Shown: positions 37,355 to 46,250 of the stretch, one piece after another
Position numbering within the stretch: the first letter of the stretch is position 1
Layout: every line of letters begins with the position of its first letter
Assembly: GCF_023715655.1 (NCBI RefSeq)
Contig: NZ_JAMBON010000011.1
Coordinates: 34,984-98,983 of the forward strand
Length of the DNA: 64,000 nucleotides
Direction of reading: 5' to 3'
From: Oceanobacillus luteolus
GTDB taxonomy: Bacteria > Bacillota > Bacilli > Bacillales > Amphibacillaceae
Made by a program: the position numbers and the translations under genes
The notes under the pieces: model-generated
What the model was told of the DNA's origin: nothing
What the model saw: the letters and a program-made list of their open reading frames with translations, nothing else
Databases searched by the model: none

Positions 37355-37849
37355 CTAGTCGTTAATCACCCACCTGGCTAAACTTGAAATCTCATTTTGG
37401 CGAAATACCGGATAGGTTAATTCGATATTTTCTAGTGGAATCTCTGTCACTACAGCAACAATATTGGTTAATTCCTGAAGCAAATCGAAATCTTTCTCAT
37501 CTTTTATCATTACTATTTTTTCAAAACCCGCCTGTTTAAAACCTTCGATAATTAATAGATCTATATCCCAAATTTTATATATATCCACGAGTTCATTCAG
37601 TTCCCATGGAACAGACTTCACAAGCTGAAATACACCATCGCCCTCTACACCCGCGACCATAGCGCCAGCCTTTTGATGCAGTTTATTATCTTTATCCTCA
37701 AAACCGAGTGGAACTCCGCCATGACCATGATGTTTTAAAGAAGCTGCTTTTATCCCATGTTCTTGGAAGTATTCCAACATTTTTATAACCGTCGTTGTTT
37801 TACCACTATTGCGATATCCAACTACTTGAATGACTTTAATCTCCCTCAC
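37355..37849 (-). CDS. mobB: Molybdopterin-guanine dinucleotide adapter protein MobB
   Basis: A P-loop GTPase-like protein of about 164 residues starts with IKVIQVVGYRNSGKTTTVIKM and has KHHGHGG and LLIIEGFKQAGFEKI, all typical of MobB, which assists MobA in attaching a nucleotide to molybdopterin. I prefer the GTG at 37849, which overlaps the moeA end by 14 nt and puts the P-loop near the N terminus as in the family. The frame is open to an ATG at 37897. Confidence 0.88.
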   Translation of the reverse strand: MREIKVIQVVGYRNSGKTTTVIKMLEYFQEHGIKAASLKHHGHGGVPLGFEDKDNKLHQKAGAMVAGVEGDGVFQLVKSVPWELNELVDIYKIWDIDLLIIEGFKQAGFEKIVMIKDEKDFDLLQELTNIVAVVTEIPLENIELTYPVFRQNEISSLARWVIND

Positions 37850-39125
37850 CCTTTTCTTCCATCCCAAAAAGATCAGTGGAAATCCCCTTTGACTCAAGTA
37901 AAATTATCTCTACTTCCATGCCTTTCCTATAACCTTTCGTCCCCGCTGGAAATACAATAAGAGCATTCGCCTCGGCAAGCGAAGAAACGACACTGGATTT
38001 ATCAAGACCTAAAGGCGTCACGATGAATTTTCCTTTATTGTAAGAAAGATTTCCTCGCACAAAGCGATCAAAGGGGTTTCGCTTTAGGAAATCTGCTCCA
38101 AGGTATGCAGTTGTTTTCTCTAAATAAGGCTGTTTTGCACCTGACAATGCTGTAAGAAATGGTCTTGCTAACAATTCAAAGCCCACATAACATGCGGATG
38201 GATTACCTGAAAGCGCAAAAATGAGTTTTCCATCCTTTTCCGCTACTGTTGTCACACTTCCTGGGCGCATGCCAATTTTATTAAAAAGTACATTAGCACC
38301 TAATTTGTCTAAAATACCAGGCATAAAATCAAAGTCACCAACTGAAACCCCACCAGTCGTTATGAGTACATCCACTTCACTAAAACTTGAAGCTATAAAG
38401 TTAAAACTTTCATTGAAATCATCACTCAATTTTCCAAGGTAAACAGCATCACCACCTGCACGCATTGTCTGTGCATAAACCATATAACCATTACTATTCC
38501 GAATCTTCCCAGGCTCTAACGGTTTGTCTACATCCAACAATTCACTGCCAGTGACAATGACACCTACTTTCGGCTTCTTTCTAACCGGAACACGGTTGTA
38601 ACCGAATGTAGCAAGTAAGGCAATAATTCCTGGACTTATATACGCGCCAGACTCCACCAGCGTTGTTCCCTGCTCAATATCCTCGCCAGTAAAAGAAATA
38701 TTCTTATTTGACTCGATTGGTCTGCGAACATGAATAGAGGCTTCCCCATCTACATCAACTTCCTTCACAGCCTCTATCATGATTACCGCATCGCAACCCT
38801 CGGGTATTTTGGCACCAGTCATAATCCGGACGGTTTCATCTGCACCTACAACACCAGAGAAAATCTGTCCGGCTCCAATTGACCCAACTACTTTTAATAG
38901 CTTTGGAGATTTGGATGATGCGTTCAATGTATCTCTTGAACGGACAGCAAATCCATCATAGGGAGATCGATCAAATGGAGGTACCGGATGATCTGAGATT
39001 AAATCTTCTGCAAGATAATATCCGTTCGCTTCCAGAAGTGATAGGTATTGAATATCGGTTGGTTCAGCAAATTCCATGACTCTTGAAATCGCTTCCCTTA
39101 TTTTGATTGGATTTCTACGTAACAC
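37836..39125 (-). CDS. moeA: Molybdopterin molybdenumtransferase MoeA
   Basis: This 429-residue protein inserts molybdenum into molybdopterin. It has the N-terminal lobe with PVPPFDRSPYDGFAVRS, IMTGAKIPEGCDAVI, the MoeA central motif TTGGVSVGDFDF and FALSGNPSACYVGFELL, ending with a MoeA C-terminal domain. It starts at GTG with AAGGTGG upstream. moeA-mobB form a two-gene unit. With modABC in the same window this indicates active molybdenum-cofactor synthesis, although no molybdoenzyme gene is present here. Confidence 0.93.
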   Translation of the reverse strand: MLRRNPIKIREAISRVMEFAEPTDIQYLSLLEANGYYLAEDLISDHPVPPFDRSPYDGFAVRSRDTLNASSKSPKLLKVVGSIGAGQIFSGVVGADETVRIMTGAKIPEGCDAVIMIEAVKEVDVDGEASIHVRRPIESNKNISFTGEDIEQGTTLVESGAYISPGIIALLATFGYNRVPVRKKPKVGVIVTGSELLDVDKPLEPGKIRNSNGYMVYAQTMRAGGDAVYLGKLSDDFNESFNFIASSFSEVDVLITTGGVSVGDFDFMPGILDKLGANVLFNKIGMRPGSVTTVAEKDGKLIFALSGNPSACYVGFELLARPFLTALSGAKQPYLEKTTAYLGADFLKRNPFDRFVRGNLSYNKGKFIVTPLGLDKSSVVSSLAEANALIVFPAGTKGYRKGMEVEIILLESKGISTDLFGMEEKGEGD

Positions 39126-39191
39126 CTCATCACCACCTTGTTTTCTTAATTATACAAAAAAATGCCATGTTAGTAGAATAATATGAATTGG

Positions 39192-39749
39192 TCAGTCCTC
39201 CTTCGATCCAGTCCATACTTTAAAATCTACCGCTGCCTTTAGCTTTCGGTGATCTGTCCCATCGAAAAAGTCTGTTGTTGCTTCCACTGTATAATAACCA
39301 GGTGGAAAATCATTCCGACTGGAGAAATCCTCGATAAACTTGGTATAATCTTCAGATTCCTGTTCCGTGTAGGAAATACCTTGCTTACTATAATCCTCCC
39401 GATAAGATGTATCCGGAACCAAAGTAGTTTGTAACCCTATTTCTGGTACGGCATGCGTGACCTCAAAACCTCGAATCTGCTCTTCGATATTAAATATGAC
39501 AGCAGACGCTGCATGAGCGATAATAATTTCCTCTGCACCTGTGTAAATTATTTCACCATACAACTCCACCTCTTCCCCTTCTTGATACTCTTCCTTTCCG
39601 GTTACTAACCGAAAGATGAATTCATCTTCCACCTGTTCATCAAACGTTTGTTTGACTTCATAACTCGCTACATCTTCATTTGTAACGGTATTTGAAGTGC
39701 CACAACCCACGAGTATTACGAAAGTGAGAACTACTATAAAATTCCGCAT
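39192..39749 (-). CDS. Putative lipoprotein, unknown function
   Basis: This 185-residue protein has a lipoprotein signal peptide with lipobox LVGC (Cys at 16). The mature domain looks like an all-beta immunoglobulin-type fold, with KEEYQEGEEVELYGEIIYTG resembling the first strands of BsuPI-like or cell-surface beta-sandwich domains, and a C-terminal PPGYYTVEATTDF strand pair. No enzyme motif is visible. It lies between moeA and aadK, with no evident functional link. Confidence 0.7.
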   Translation of the reverse strand: MRNFIVVLTFVILVGCGTSNTVTNEDVASYEVKQTFDEQVEDEFIFRLVTGKEEYQEGEEVELYGEIIYTGAEEIIIAHAASAVIFNIEEQIRGFEVTHAVPEIGLQTTLVPDTSYREDYSKQGISYTEQESEDYTKFIEDFSSRNDFPPGYYTVEATTDFFDGTDHRKLKAAVDFKVWTGSKED

Positions 39750-39847
39750 TCCGCTCCTCCTAAATATATTAATCTTTTTAACTCTCCATTATTATTGTCG
39801 CTTTAGAATCAGAAAGGTTTCACATGAGGAGGAACATTTTCAGATGA

Positions 39848-40699
39848 TTAGACATTATCCCGAATAGATCCAATGTATGTTGTGATTGCAGAATCATAGT
39901 CTGGATAGGTAAACTCAAATTCTCTTGCAACTGACTTTGAGTAAGTCCTAAACAAGTCAAAGCATGTATATAACGCTTTCAAAACAGCTTCTTCATCGTT
40001 CTGTATATAAGTTTGAAGTAATAAATTCCAATCATCCATCGGCAGATGTTTATCTATAAACTTGTAGTTCTTACCTAAACTGAATGTGAACCCTTTTTCA
40101 ATTCCAATCTTCCAACTCATCATCCGCAATAGATTCGAACGGACATGTCCATGCAAATGATCTATAGCAAATAAGATCTCTCCTCTTGCCAACCCTTTTG
40201 CCACATACGTTGCCACCCACCAAAACTCGTTACAGCAATCATCGAACATCCGAGGAGTAGGCATTTGAATCCAATACCCCCGGTCACTTGGTACAACTTC
40301 CTTCCTCACGCGATAATCCTTATCCAGTAAAACCTCAACTAATCCATCGCTATTCTCAAAATAAGTCTCTACCTCCTCTGTTGGGATTAATGTCAAATCA
40401 ATTCGATTTCCATCTTCAAACAACATCAGATAAGAAAACCAATTACCTAACTCAGGCGAGAAAAGCTCCATATCTTCCGGCTTCTGCATGAAGATCCTCT
40501 TCCCAAAAACATCCAACCACATATCACTTTTCATAAAACTGTCCATATCCGTCACAAAATAAGAAACATCATAATCCTGATAATAATCACGGGCTATATT
40601 AACATTCGTACGTGACCCTTCTAGAGTTACAAGACGGATTCTATCATCAGTAGATGCAACTTCTAATAGAGTCTGCATCATTTGCTTTTCATCTCTCAA
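39848..40699 (-). CDS. aadK: Aminoglycoside 6-adenylyltransferase
   Basis: This 283-residue protein is an ANT(6)-type streptomycin adenylyltransferase. It shows LVTLEGSRTNVNIARDYYQDYDVSYFV, the nucleotidyltransferase core with its metal-binding DYD, and NRIDLTLIP for the third carboxylate. The C-terminal half matches AadK (PTPRMFDDCCNEFWW, HGHVRSNLLRMMSWKIGIE). Chromosomal aadK gives intrinsic low-level streptomycin resistance in Bacillus. Its length equals that of the Bacillus subtilis protein within one residue, and no mobile element adjoins it. Confidence 0.92.
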   Translation of the reverse strand: MRDEKQMMQTLLEVASTDDRIRLVTLEGSRTNVNIARDYYQDYDVSYFVTDMDSFMKSDMWLDVFGKRIFMQKPEDMELFSPELGNWFSYLMLFEDGNRIDLTLIPTEEVETYFENSDGLVEVLLDKDYRVRKEVVPSDRGYWIQMPTPRMFDDCCNEFWWVATYVAKGLARGEILFAIDHLHGHVRSNLLRMMSWKIGIEKGFTFSLGKNYKFIDKHLPMDDWNLLLQTYIQNDEEAVLKALYTCFDLFRTYSKSVAREFEFTYPDYDSAITTYIGSIRDNV

Positions 40700-40815
40700 A
40701 TTTCTCGCTCCTTCCGCTTACTTATTTGTTGTATATACGTAATCACAACAAATAAGTTCCAAACTCTCTATATATCATCGTACGCCCATATTTCAAAAAC
40801 AATAATATTAAGCCA

Positions 40816-40845
40816 TTGACAATAGTGTGCGATACACAGTATATT
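40816..40845 (+). promoter_or_regulatory. Sigma-A promoter of second padR operon, with dyad in spacer
   Basis: A consensus TTGACA (40816-40821) is followed after 18 nt by TATATT (40840-40845). The spacer contains TGTG-n5-CACA (40826-40838), a plausible PadR operator. Confidence 0.6.
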
Positions 40846-40865
40846 AAAAACAGGAGTTGATCAAT

Positions 40866-41213
40866 ATGAGTGAAGTGAATGAGCATTTAGAGAAGTTAAT
40901 GCAGGAGTTGAGAAGAGGAACACTCACTATTGCTGTTCTTAGCCAATTAAACGAACCACAATACGGTTACTCTCTCGTTACGATGCTTGATGATATTGGC
41001 GTTCCAGTTGAGCCAGGAACGTTATACCCCCTATTAAGACGACTGGAGAAACAGGGACTTTTAGACAGCAAATGGGATACCAATGAATCACGTCCACGTA
41101 AATACTATTTATTGAGTGAAACTGGAAATGAAGTGTATCAATTGCTAGTAAAAGAATGGAATGAGATCGCTGAAAGTCTTGAAAAAGTAATAAATAATAA
41201 AGGAGCGAACTGA
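40866..41213 (+). CDS. PadR-family transcriptional regulator (second module)
   Basis: This 115-residue winged-helix protein has the PadR pattern LRRGTLTIAVLSQLNEPQYGYSLVTML, GTLYPLLRRLEKQGLLDS and RPRKYYLLSETG. The ATG at 40866 has GGAG nine bases upstream. It is followed directly by a HAAS-domain membrane protein gene, the same arrangement as the PadR module near 30 kb, but the two regulators are clearly diverged. It is likely autoregulated through the dyad in its promoter spacer. Confidence 0.88.
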   Translation: MSEVNEHLEKLMQELRRGTLTIAVLSQLNEPQYGYSLVTMLDDIGVPVEPGTLYPLLRRLEKQGLLDSKWDTNESRPRKYYLLSETGNEVYQLLVKEWNEIAESLEKVINNKGAN

Positions 41214-41214
41214 T

Positions 41215-42219
41215 ATGGAATTAATCGATCGGTATATTTATGCCGTTACACAAAAAATTCCAACGTCACAAAGGAAAGATATCGAGAAGGAATTACGGGG
41301 TCTGATTGAGGATATGCTTGAGGAACGAACTCAAGGAAAACAAGCAACAGAAAAAGAAATTGAAGAAGTTTTGTTAGAACTAGGCAATCCTAGAGAGTTA
41401 GCTTTACAATATCGCGGAACAAAACGCTTCTTAATTGGTCCCGAGCTGTTCGATTCCTATTTGTTAGTGTTAAGAATCGTTTTAATTAGTGTCGGTGCAA
41501 TTATCGCATCTGTGTTTGTCATTAAGACTATGTTGAATCCCATATCTATTTTAGATTATTTTATAGAGTGTATTGTCTCTGCCGTTACAGGTCTACCTTC
41601 TGCTTTTGGCTGGACGACTCTTGGCTTTGCCATCGCTGAGCGTGCAAGTGAATTAAAAGCGAAAGATCTTCAAATCGAAAAAAAATGGACACCAAAAGAT
41701 TTACCTACCATCCCCCAAACCGGTACTATCAAGCGGAGTGAACCTATTGTTGGAATTATCTTCTATACCGTCTTACTACTCTTCTTTTTGTCCTCGATGA
41801 ACTATTTTGGTATATGGACATTTAGAGATGGATTTAGTGGGGCGATACCTTTTATCAATGTAAATGCGGATAATCTTTTCATCTTATTTATCATCATCAC
41901 ACTTGGATTCGGTATTTTGAAGGAAAGCCTGAAGCTCATATACGGAAGATGGAATTTAAAAATTGTTCTATTCACCTTAATATTAAATACCCTTTCCCTG
42001 CTTCTAGTAATATATGTTATCAATCAGCCAGACTTCTGGAATCCAAACTTCATGGAACAACTCGTCGAGCATAACCTGGTGCAAGCAGACAGTGAAGCAT
42101 TCACCATAATCCAAAACATTTGGGAACAATTGACGAAATGGGTCCCAATCCTATTTGCAGTCGGTTTAGTCTGGGATGTCATAGACGGACTATATAGAGT
42201 AAGAAAAGCAAACAAATGA
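41215..42219 (+). CDS. HAAS-domain multi-pass membrane protein
   Basis: This 334-residue protein starts with a helical HAAS-type domain (RYIYAVTQKIPTSQRKDIEKEL, then ATEKEIEEVLLELGNPRELA). It continues with six or so hydrophobic segments and a soluble loop near residues 145-175. Function is unknown; the N-terminal domain probably interacts with the PadR protein encoded one base upstream. AAAGGAG in the padR end serves as its ribosome site. Confidence 0.78.
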   Translation: MELIDRYIYAVTQKIPTSQRKDIEKELRGLIEDMLEERTQGKQATEKEIEEVLLELGNPRELALQYRGTKRFLIGPELFDSYLLVLRIVLISVGAIIASVFVIKTMLNPISILDYFIECIVSAVTGLPSAFGWTTLGFAIAERASELKAKDLQIEKKWTPKDLPTIPQTGTIKRSEPIVGIIFYTVLLLFFLSSMNYFGIWTFRDGFSGAIPFINVNADNLFILFIIITLGFGILKESLKLIYGRWNLKIVLFTLILNTLSLLLVIYVINQPDFWNPNFMEQLVEHNLVQADSEAFTIIQNIWEQLTKWVPILFAVGLVWDVIDGLYRVRKANK

Positions 42220-42363
42220 TCACCAGACTCCCATATCCAGCACCTGCCAACTATGTTAAAGTAGAAAGGGACAGTTATCACAACAGATTTTAAGAGAAAT
42301 TAATCCCAAGTAACACCTAATATCTAATTTATTCACTTTAAGAACAGAAAGGATTTTATATAA

Positions 42364-44544
42364 ATGAGTAAAACAGTAGTACTGACTGAAAAGCCATCGG
42401 TCGGACGCGATATCGCCAGAGTCCTGAATTGTAATAAGAAAGGAAATGGCTATCTCGAGGGATCCAAATACATTGTGACTTGGGCTCTTGGCCACTTGGT
42501 TACACTTGCCGATCCCGAAGTTTACGATGATAAATATAAAACATGGAGACTCGAAGACCTGCCGATGCTTCCACCAAAATTAAAAGCAGTCGTCATCAAG
42601 AAAACCGGAAAGCAATTTCAAGCAGTAAAATCACAGCTCAACCGCAAAGATGTAAAAGACATTGTGATTGCGACAGATGCTGGACGTGAAGGTGAGCTTG
42701 TTGCCCGCTGGATTATTGAGAAAGCACGCGTTAATAAACCGATAAAGAGGCTCTGGATTTCATCTGTCACCGATAAGGCTATCCGTGATGGTTTTAACCG
42801 ACTACAACCTGGTGAGAAATACAATAATCTATACGCCTCTGCCGTTGCTCGCTCCGAAGCAGATTGGTACGTTGGCCTGAACGCGACACGTGCCTTAACT
42901 ACGAAGTTCAATGCGCAGCTTTCTAGTGGACGTGTGCAAACACCAACTTTAGGCATCGTTGCAGCAAGGGAAAAAGAGATTAGAGAATTCAAGCCTCAAA
43001 CATACTACGGAATACGTGCAAAGGTTGCCGGAAATGTGACTTACACATGGCAAGATGAAAGAAATAATACTCGAATCTTTTCCAACGAAAAAGCAGATAA
43101 ATTACTGCAAAATTTAAAAGGTAAATCTTTAACGATTGAAAAAGTAAATAAAACAGCAAAGAAAAAATTCGCCCCACAACTCTATGATTTAACTGAATTG
43201 CAACGAGACGCCAACCGTCTATTCGGCTTTTCAGGCAAACAAACATTATCGATTATGCAAGGTCTTTATGAACGTCATAAAGTGTTGACCTACCCCAGAA
43301 CAGACTCCCGGGTGATCTCAACGGATATTATTCCAACCTTAAAGGAGCGTCTGGAAGCCTGCGGTATCGATCAATACGCAAGTACAGCACAATCAATCCT
43401 AAGAAAAGGGATTAAAAAGTTGCCCAAATCCGTAGTGGATGATTCTAAAGTAAGTGACCACCATGCCATTATCCCGACGGAAGAGCCGATCTATTTAGCG
43501 AATTTAGATCCAAAGGAACGACGAATCTATGACCTGGTTGTAAAACGTTTCTTAGCTGTACTCATGGACCCGCATGAATACGAACAAACAACAATTTACG
43601 CAAAAATTGGTGGTGAGACTTTTACTGCCAAAGGTAAAATTATTAAGAGTCAGGGCTGGAAAGCACTTTACGACCGAAGTTTTGACGAAGGAGATTCAGA
43701 TGATCAATCTCTGCCTACTGTGAAACTAGGGGATGAATTCTCCAACGTTACGCTAAACTTAACGAATGGGGAAACAAAACCTCCTGAGCGCTTAACGGAA
43801 GGTGCTCTATTACAGGCAATGGAAAATCCTGTCCGCTATATGAACCCTGATGAGAAACACCTTGCTGGTACGTTACAAAAATCAGGTGGTATTGGAACAG
43901 TAGCAACCCGCGCAGATATTATTGATAAACTCTTCAACAGTCAATACATGGAGCTGAAAGGTAAATATATCTACCTTACTCAAAAAGGGAAGCAGCTTCT
44001 AGATTTAGCACCAGAGGATTTACGCTCTCCTGCTTTAACGGCAGAATGGGAACAAAAGCTTACCCTTATTGAAAAAGGGAAACTCAATAAAAATAAATTC
44101 ATTTCAGAGATTAAAGATTACACAAAAGAAATTGTTCAAGAAATCAAGGCTAAAGACACGAAGTTTAAGCATGATAATATTACAGGAACAAAGTGTCCGG
44201 ATTGCGGAAAGTTGATGCTTGAAGTAAACAATAAACACGGACGCATGCTTGTCTGTCAGGATCGTTCCTGTGGACATAAGAAGAATATCCTCAAACGCAC
44301 AAATGCCCGCTGTCCAAATTGTCATAAACGGTTAGAGTTACGTGGTGAAGGAGAAGGCCAGATTTTCGTTTGTTCTTGTGGTCATCGTGAAAAATTATCC
44401 ACGTTCAATAAACGAAAACAAAAAGAGAAGAAACATAACGTTTCCAAACGAGACGTCCATAAATACCTTAAAAATCAAGATGATGGATTTAAAAATAACG
44501 CTTTAGCTGAACAACTGGCTAAGTTGAAAGAAATGAAAAAATAA
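42364..44544 (+). CDS. topB: DNA topoisomerase III
   Basis: This 726-residue type IA topoisomerase has the Toprim domain (TEKPSVGRDIARVLN, then IATDAGREGE), the core with SSGRVQTPTLGIV, and the active-site Tyr310 in VLTYPRTDSR. At the C terminus are two zinc-ribbon-like segments, CPDCGKLMLEVNN...CQDRSCG and CPNCHKRLEL...CSCG, then a basic tail (KRKQKEKKHNVSKRD). It decatenates replication and recombination intermediates. AGAAAGGA precedes the ATG. It is transcribed alone. Confidence 0.94.
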   Translation: MSKTVVLTEKPSVGRDIARVLNCNKKGNGYLEGSKYIVTWALGHLVTLADPEVYDDKYKTWRLEDLPMLPPKLKAVVIKKTGKQFQAVKSQLNRKDVKDIVIATDAGREGELVARWIIEKARVNKPIKRLWISSVTDKAIRDGFNRLQPGEKYNNLYASAVARSEADWYVGLNATRALTTKFNAQLSSGRVQTPTLGIVAAREKEIREFKPQTYYGIRAKVAGNVTYTWQDERNNTRIFSNEKADKLLQNLKGKSLTIEKVNKTAKKKFAPQLYDLTELQRDANRLFGFSGKQTLSIMQGLYERHKVLTYPRTDSRVISTDIIPTLKERLEACGIDQYASTAQSILRKGIKKLPKSVVDDSKVSDHHAIIPTEEPIYLANLDPKERRIYDLVVKRFLAVLMDPHEYEQTTIYAKIGGETFTAKGKIIKSQGWKALYDRSFDEGDSDDQSLPTVKLGDEFSNVTLNLTNGETKPPERLTEGALLQAMENPVRYMNPDEKHLAGTLQKSGGIGTVATRADIIDKLFNSQYMELKGKYIYLTQKGKQLLDLAPEDLRSPALTAEWEQKLTLIEKGKLNKNKFISEIKDYTKEIVQEIKAKDTKFKHDNITGTKCPDCGKLMLEVNNKHGRMLVCQDRSCGHKKNILKRTNARCPNCHKRLELRGEGEGQIFVCSCGHREKLSTFNKRKQKEKKHNVSKRDVHKYLKNQDDGFKNNALAEQLAKLKEMKK

Positions 44545-44551
44545 GTTAAAC

Positions 44552-44585
44552 AAAAAGCTGTTCTCTAGATAGAGAACAGCTTTTT
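44552..44585. terminator. Bidirectional terminator between topB and DUF1646 gene
   Basis: A perfect 15-bp stem (44552-44566 with 44571-44585) and 4-nt loop with A/T runs on both sides lie between convergent genes. Confidence 0.88.
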
Positions 44586-44588
44586 AAT

Positions 44589-45608
44589 TTACATTGTGAA
44601 TAACATAATAATGAAGTAACCAACCATCGCTACTAGTCCAACAGGAAATGCGAACTTAGCATACTCTAGACTGGTGATTTTCAACTTACCTGCCGCAATG
44701 ATATTTGGGATATTACCCGGGATAAGCATACCACCACTAATCATAAGTCCCATCAGGATAGCACGAATAGTAGGTTCATCCATTGCTGGACTGATCTCTG
44801 CAGCTGCTAATGTAGCATTATCCAATATTGCAGATAGAATATTAATCCAATAAAGGATTAACGGGCTTAAACCAAGTAAATATTTTTCAATAAACGGTTC
44901 AAATCCAGCACCTAAGAATGTTAAAGCCATAACGAATAAGTAGATCTTACCACTACGAATGATAATTTCTGAGTAAGATTCAACCGGTGTATCATTTGAC
45001 GATTTTGCTCCACTATGTTCACCAGGAACTTTAATAGCAAGTGCAGAAGCTATACCAAAAAGTATTACGAATGGTATAACCGATGAACCAACCAGTTGTA
45101 ACAGGTAAAAGAAGTCTTCATTCAGTTTACCTACAGTAATAGTAGATAGCGGCTCACCGATTGGAGTTAAAGCAGCACCAAGTCCAATACCAAAACAAGC
45201 TAAGATAACCAAGCGAATTTCAGATTGACGATCCAAGCGCAATATAGGGACAATGGAAGCCAAAATGATAGCGGCTACGATCGCTGTAATTATGCTCGAG
45301 ATTAATGATAAGATAATGACGAATAGCGCAATAAATACACGAAACGGTACTATATTTCCAATTGATAAAGTCCCTTTCTCAATCGGATCCTTGAACCAAC
45401 GGAATAAAAGACCAGCAACTAAAACAGCAATCGTAATGTTTATCGGGTGAATCAATGCTTCTTTAACAAGCGGACCACTCCAGACTTGGCTTATGGTAAC
45501 AGCCGCAACCCCCATAATAAACAAAAAGATTTCCAGATTCTTTTCTACAAGTTTTGTAAAAGGTAAAAATAGAACTAATAGTAAAATAATAATTAATCCT
45601 GTAATCAT
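44589..45608 (-). CDS. DUF1646 cation transporter (ion transporter superfamily)
   Basis: This 339-residue protein has about ten membrane segments. It contains GIGLGAALTPIGEPLSTITVGKL in the first half and LSAILDNATLAAAEISPAM with GMLIPGNIPNIIAAG in the second. The paired re-entrant motifs with TPIGEP and NATLAAAEI are those of the DUF1646 family of predicted cation (Na+) transporters related to NhaB/NhaD. An AAAAGGAG site precedes the ATG. The gene is preceded by 640 bp without a major gene but with an isolated T-tailed hairpin. Confidence 0.82.
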   Translation of the reverse strand: MITGLIIILLLVLFLPFTKLVEKNLEIFLFIMGVAAVTISQVWSGPLVKEALIHPINITIAVLVAGLLFRWFKDPIEKGTLSIGNIVPFRVFIALFVIILSLISSIITAIVAAIILASIVPILRLDRQSEIRLVILACFGIGLGAALTPIGEPLSTITVGKLNEDFFYLLQLVGSSVIPFVILFGIASALAIKVPGEHSGAKSSNDTPVESYSEIIIRSGKIYLFVMALTFLGAGFEPFIEKYLLGLSPLILYWINILSAILDNATLAAAEISPAMDEPTIRAILMGLMISGGMLIPGNIPNIIAAGKLKITSLEYAKFAFPVGLVAMVGYFIIMLFTM

Positions 45609-45863
45609 TTGTACACTCCTTTTCCAGTTCTAATATTTTTAAATAATTTTAACACATTAGAGAATCATAAAGGACAACTTGAACCTTTATTATTTATCCC
45701 GTTTACAATCATAATAACGCATAAATCTCCCTCTACTCCATTTTAGCTATATGTATCGCACAATCACCGTATTTAACAACTACATAAACATCCCGATATC
45801 CTATAGCATCTGTGATTCAACCCCCCCTTATTCACATACAGATAAGAATAAATACAAAAAAAA

Positions 45864-45904
45864 GAGTCTGAAAAAGGGTATAGTAATCCCTTGGTGGCAG
45901 ACTC
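45864..45904 (-). terminator. Isolated T-tailed hairpin upstream of DUF1646 gene
   Basis: GAGTCTG (45864-45870) pairs with 45898-45904, and an inner AAGGG/CCCTT pair extends the hairpin. Eight T residues follow on the minus strand, an intrinsic terminator 256 nt before the DUF1646 start. A weak sigma-A-like promoter (TTAAGT 45954-45949, 18 nt, TATAAA 45930-45925) lies just upstream, so a transcript of about 60 nt is possible. Confidence 0.6.
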
Positions 45905-46061
45905 CTCCTTGGTAGTGCTATTCATTTATACATAGTTTAACCTAATTCACTTAAAAAATAAAGTATAATCTTTAAATTATCCCAAAAATCGAGATTATCT
46001 GCTAACAAATGACAAGTATTTCCTATTCTATTAGGAATTGCTGTTAGCAAGCCAACTCAAT

Positions 46062-46154
46062 TCAAGATTTTACCAGTATATTGCATGAATCCAGATAAAT
46101 TACATAAATATGCGGCATTTGAAATTTTTCCTTCGCTGTATCATTAGCCTCCAT
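46062..46154 (-). CDS. 30-codon ORF with strong ribosome site, uncertain
   Basis: An ATG at 46154 follows GAGGAG by seven bases and opens 30 codons (MEANDTAKEKFQMPHIYVIY to a final KS). The ribosome site is as good as those of real genes nearby, but the peptide has no recognised feature. It could be a leader peptide for the downstream structured region or the remnant start of a lost gene. Confidence 0.25.
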   Translation of the reverse strand: MEANDTAKEKFQMPHIYVIYLDSCNILVKS

Positions 46155-46215
46155 AATAAGTCTCCTCTTGTATCAATAAGCTGATATTCATAGCAATAAT
46201 TGATATAAAACACGA

Positions 46216-46238
46216 ACACATTCTTGAAAAGAATGTGT
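46216..46238 (-). terminator. Terminator of allantoin permease gene
   Basis: A 10-bp perfect stem (46216-46225 with 46229-46238) with a 3-nt loop lies just past the permease stop. The T tail is short. Confidence 0.6.
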
Positions 46239-46250
46239 CCGTTCCATTAT

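Larger units (their letters stand above)
45609..46215 (-). other. Long intergenic region upstream of DUF1646 gene
   Basis: Between the DUF1646 gene and the allantoin permease are about 600 bp. They hold a possible sigma-A promoter close to the DUF1646 gene (TTGTCC, 17 nt, TGTTAA), the T-tailed hairpin above, a nested dyad at 46001-46048 (GCTAACA...TGTTAGC outside, TTTCCTA/TAGGAAT inside) and a 30-codon ORF with a strong ribosome site. No conserved protein gene was recognised. Confidence 0.5.
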
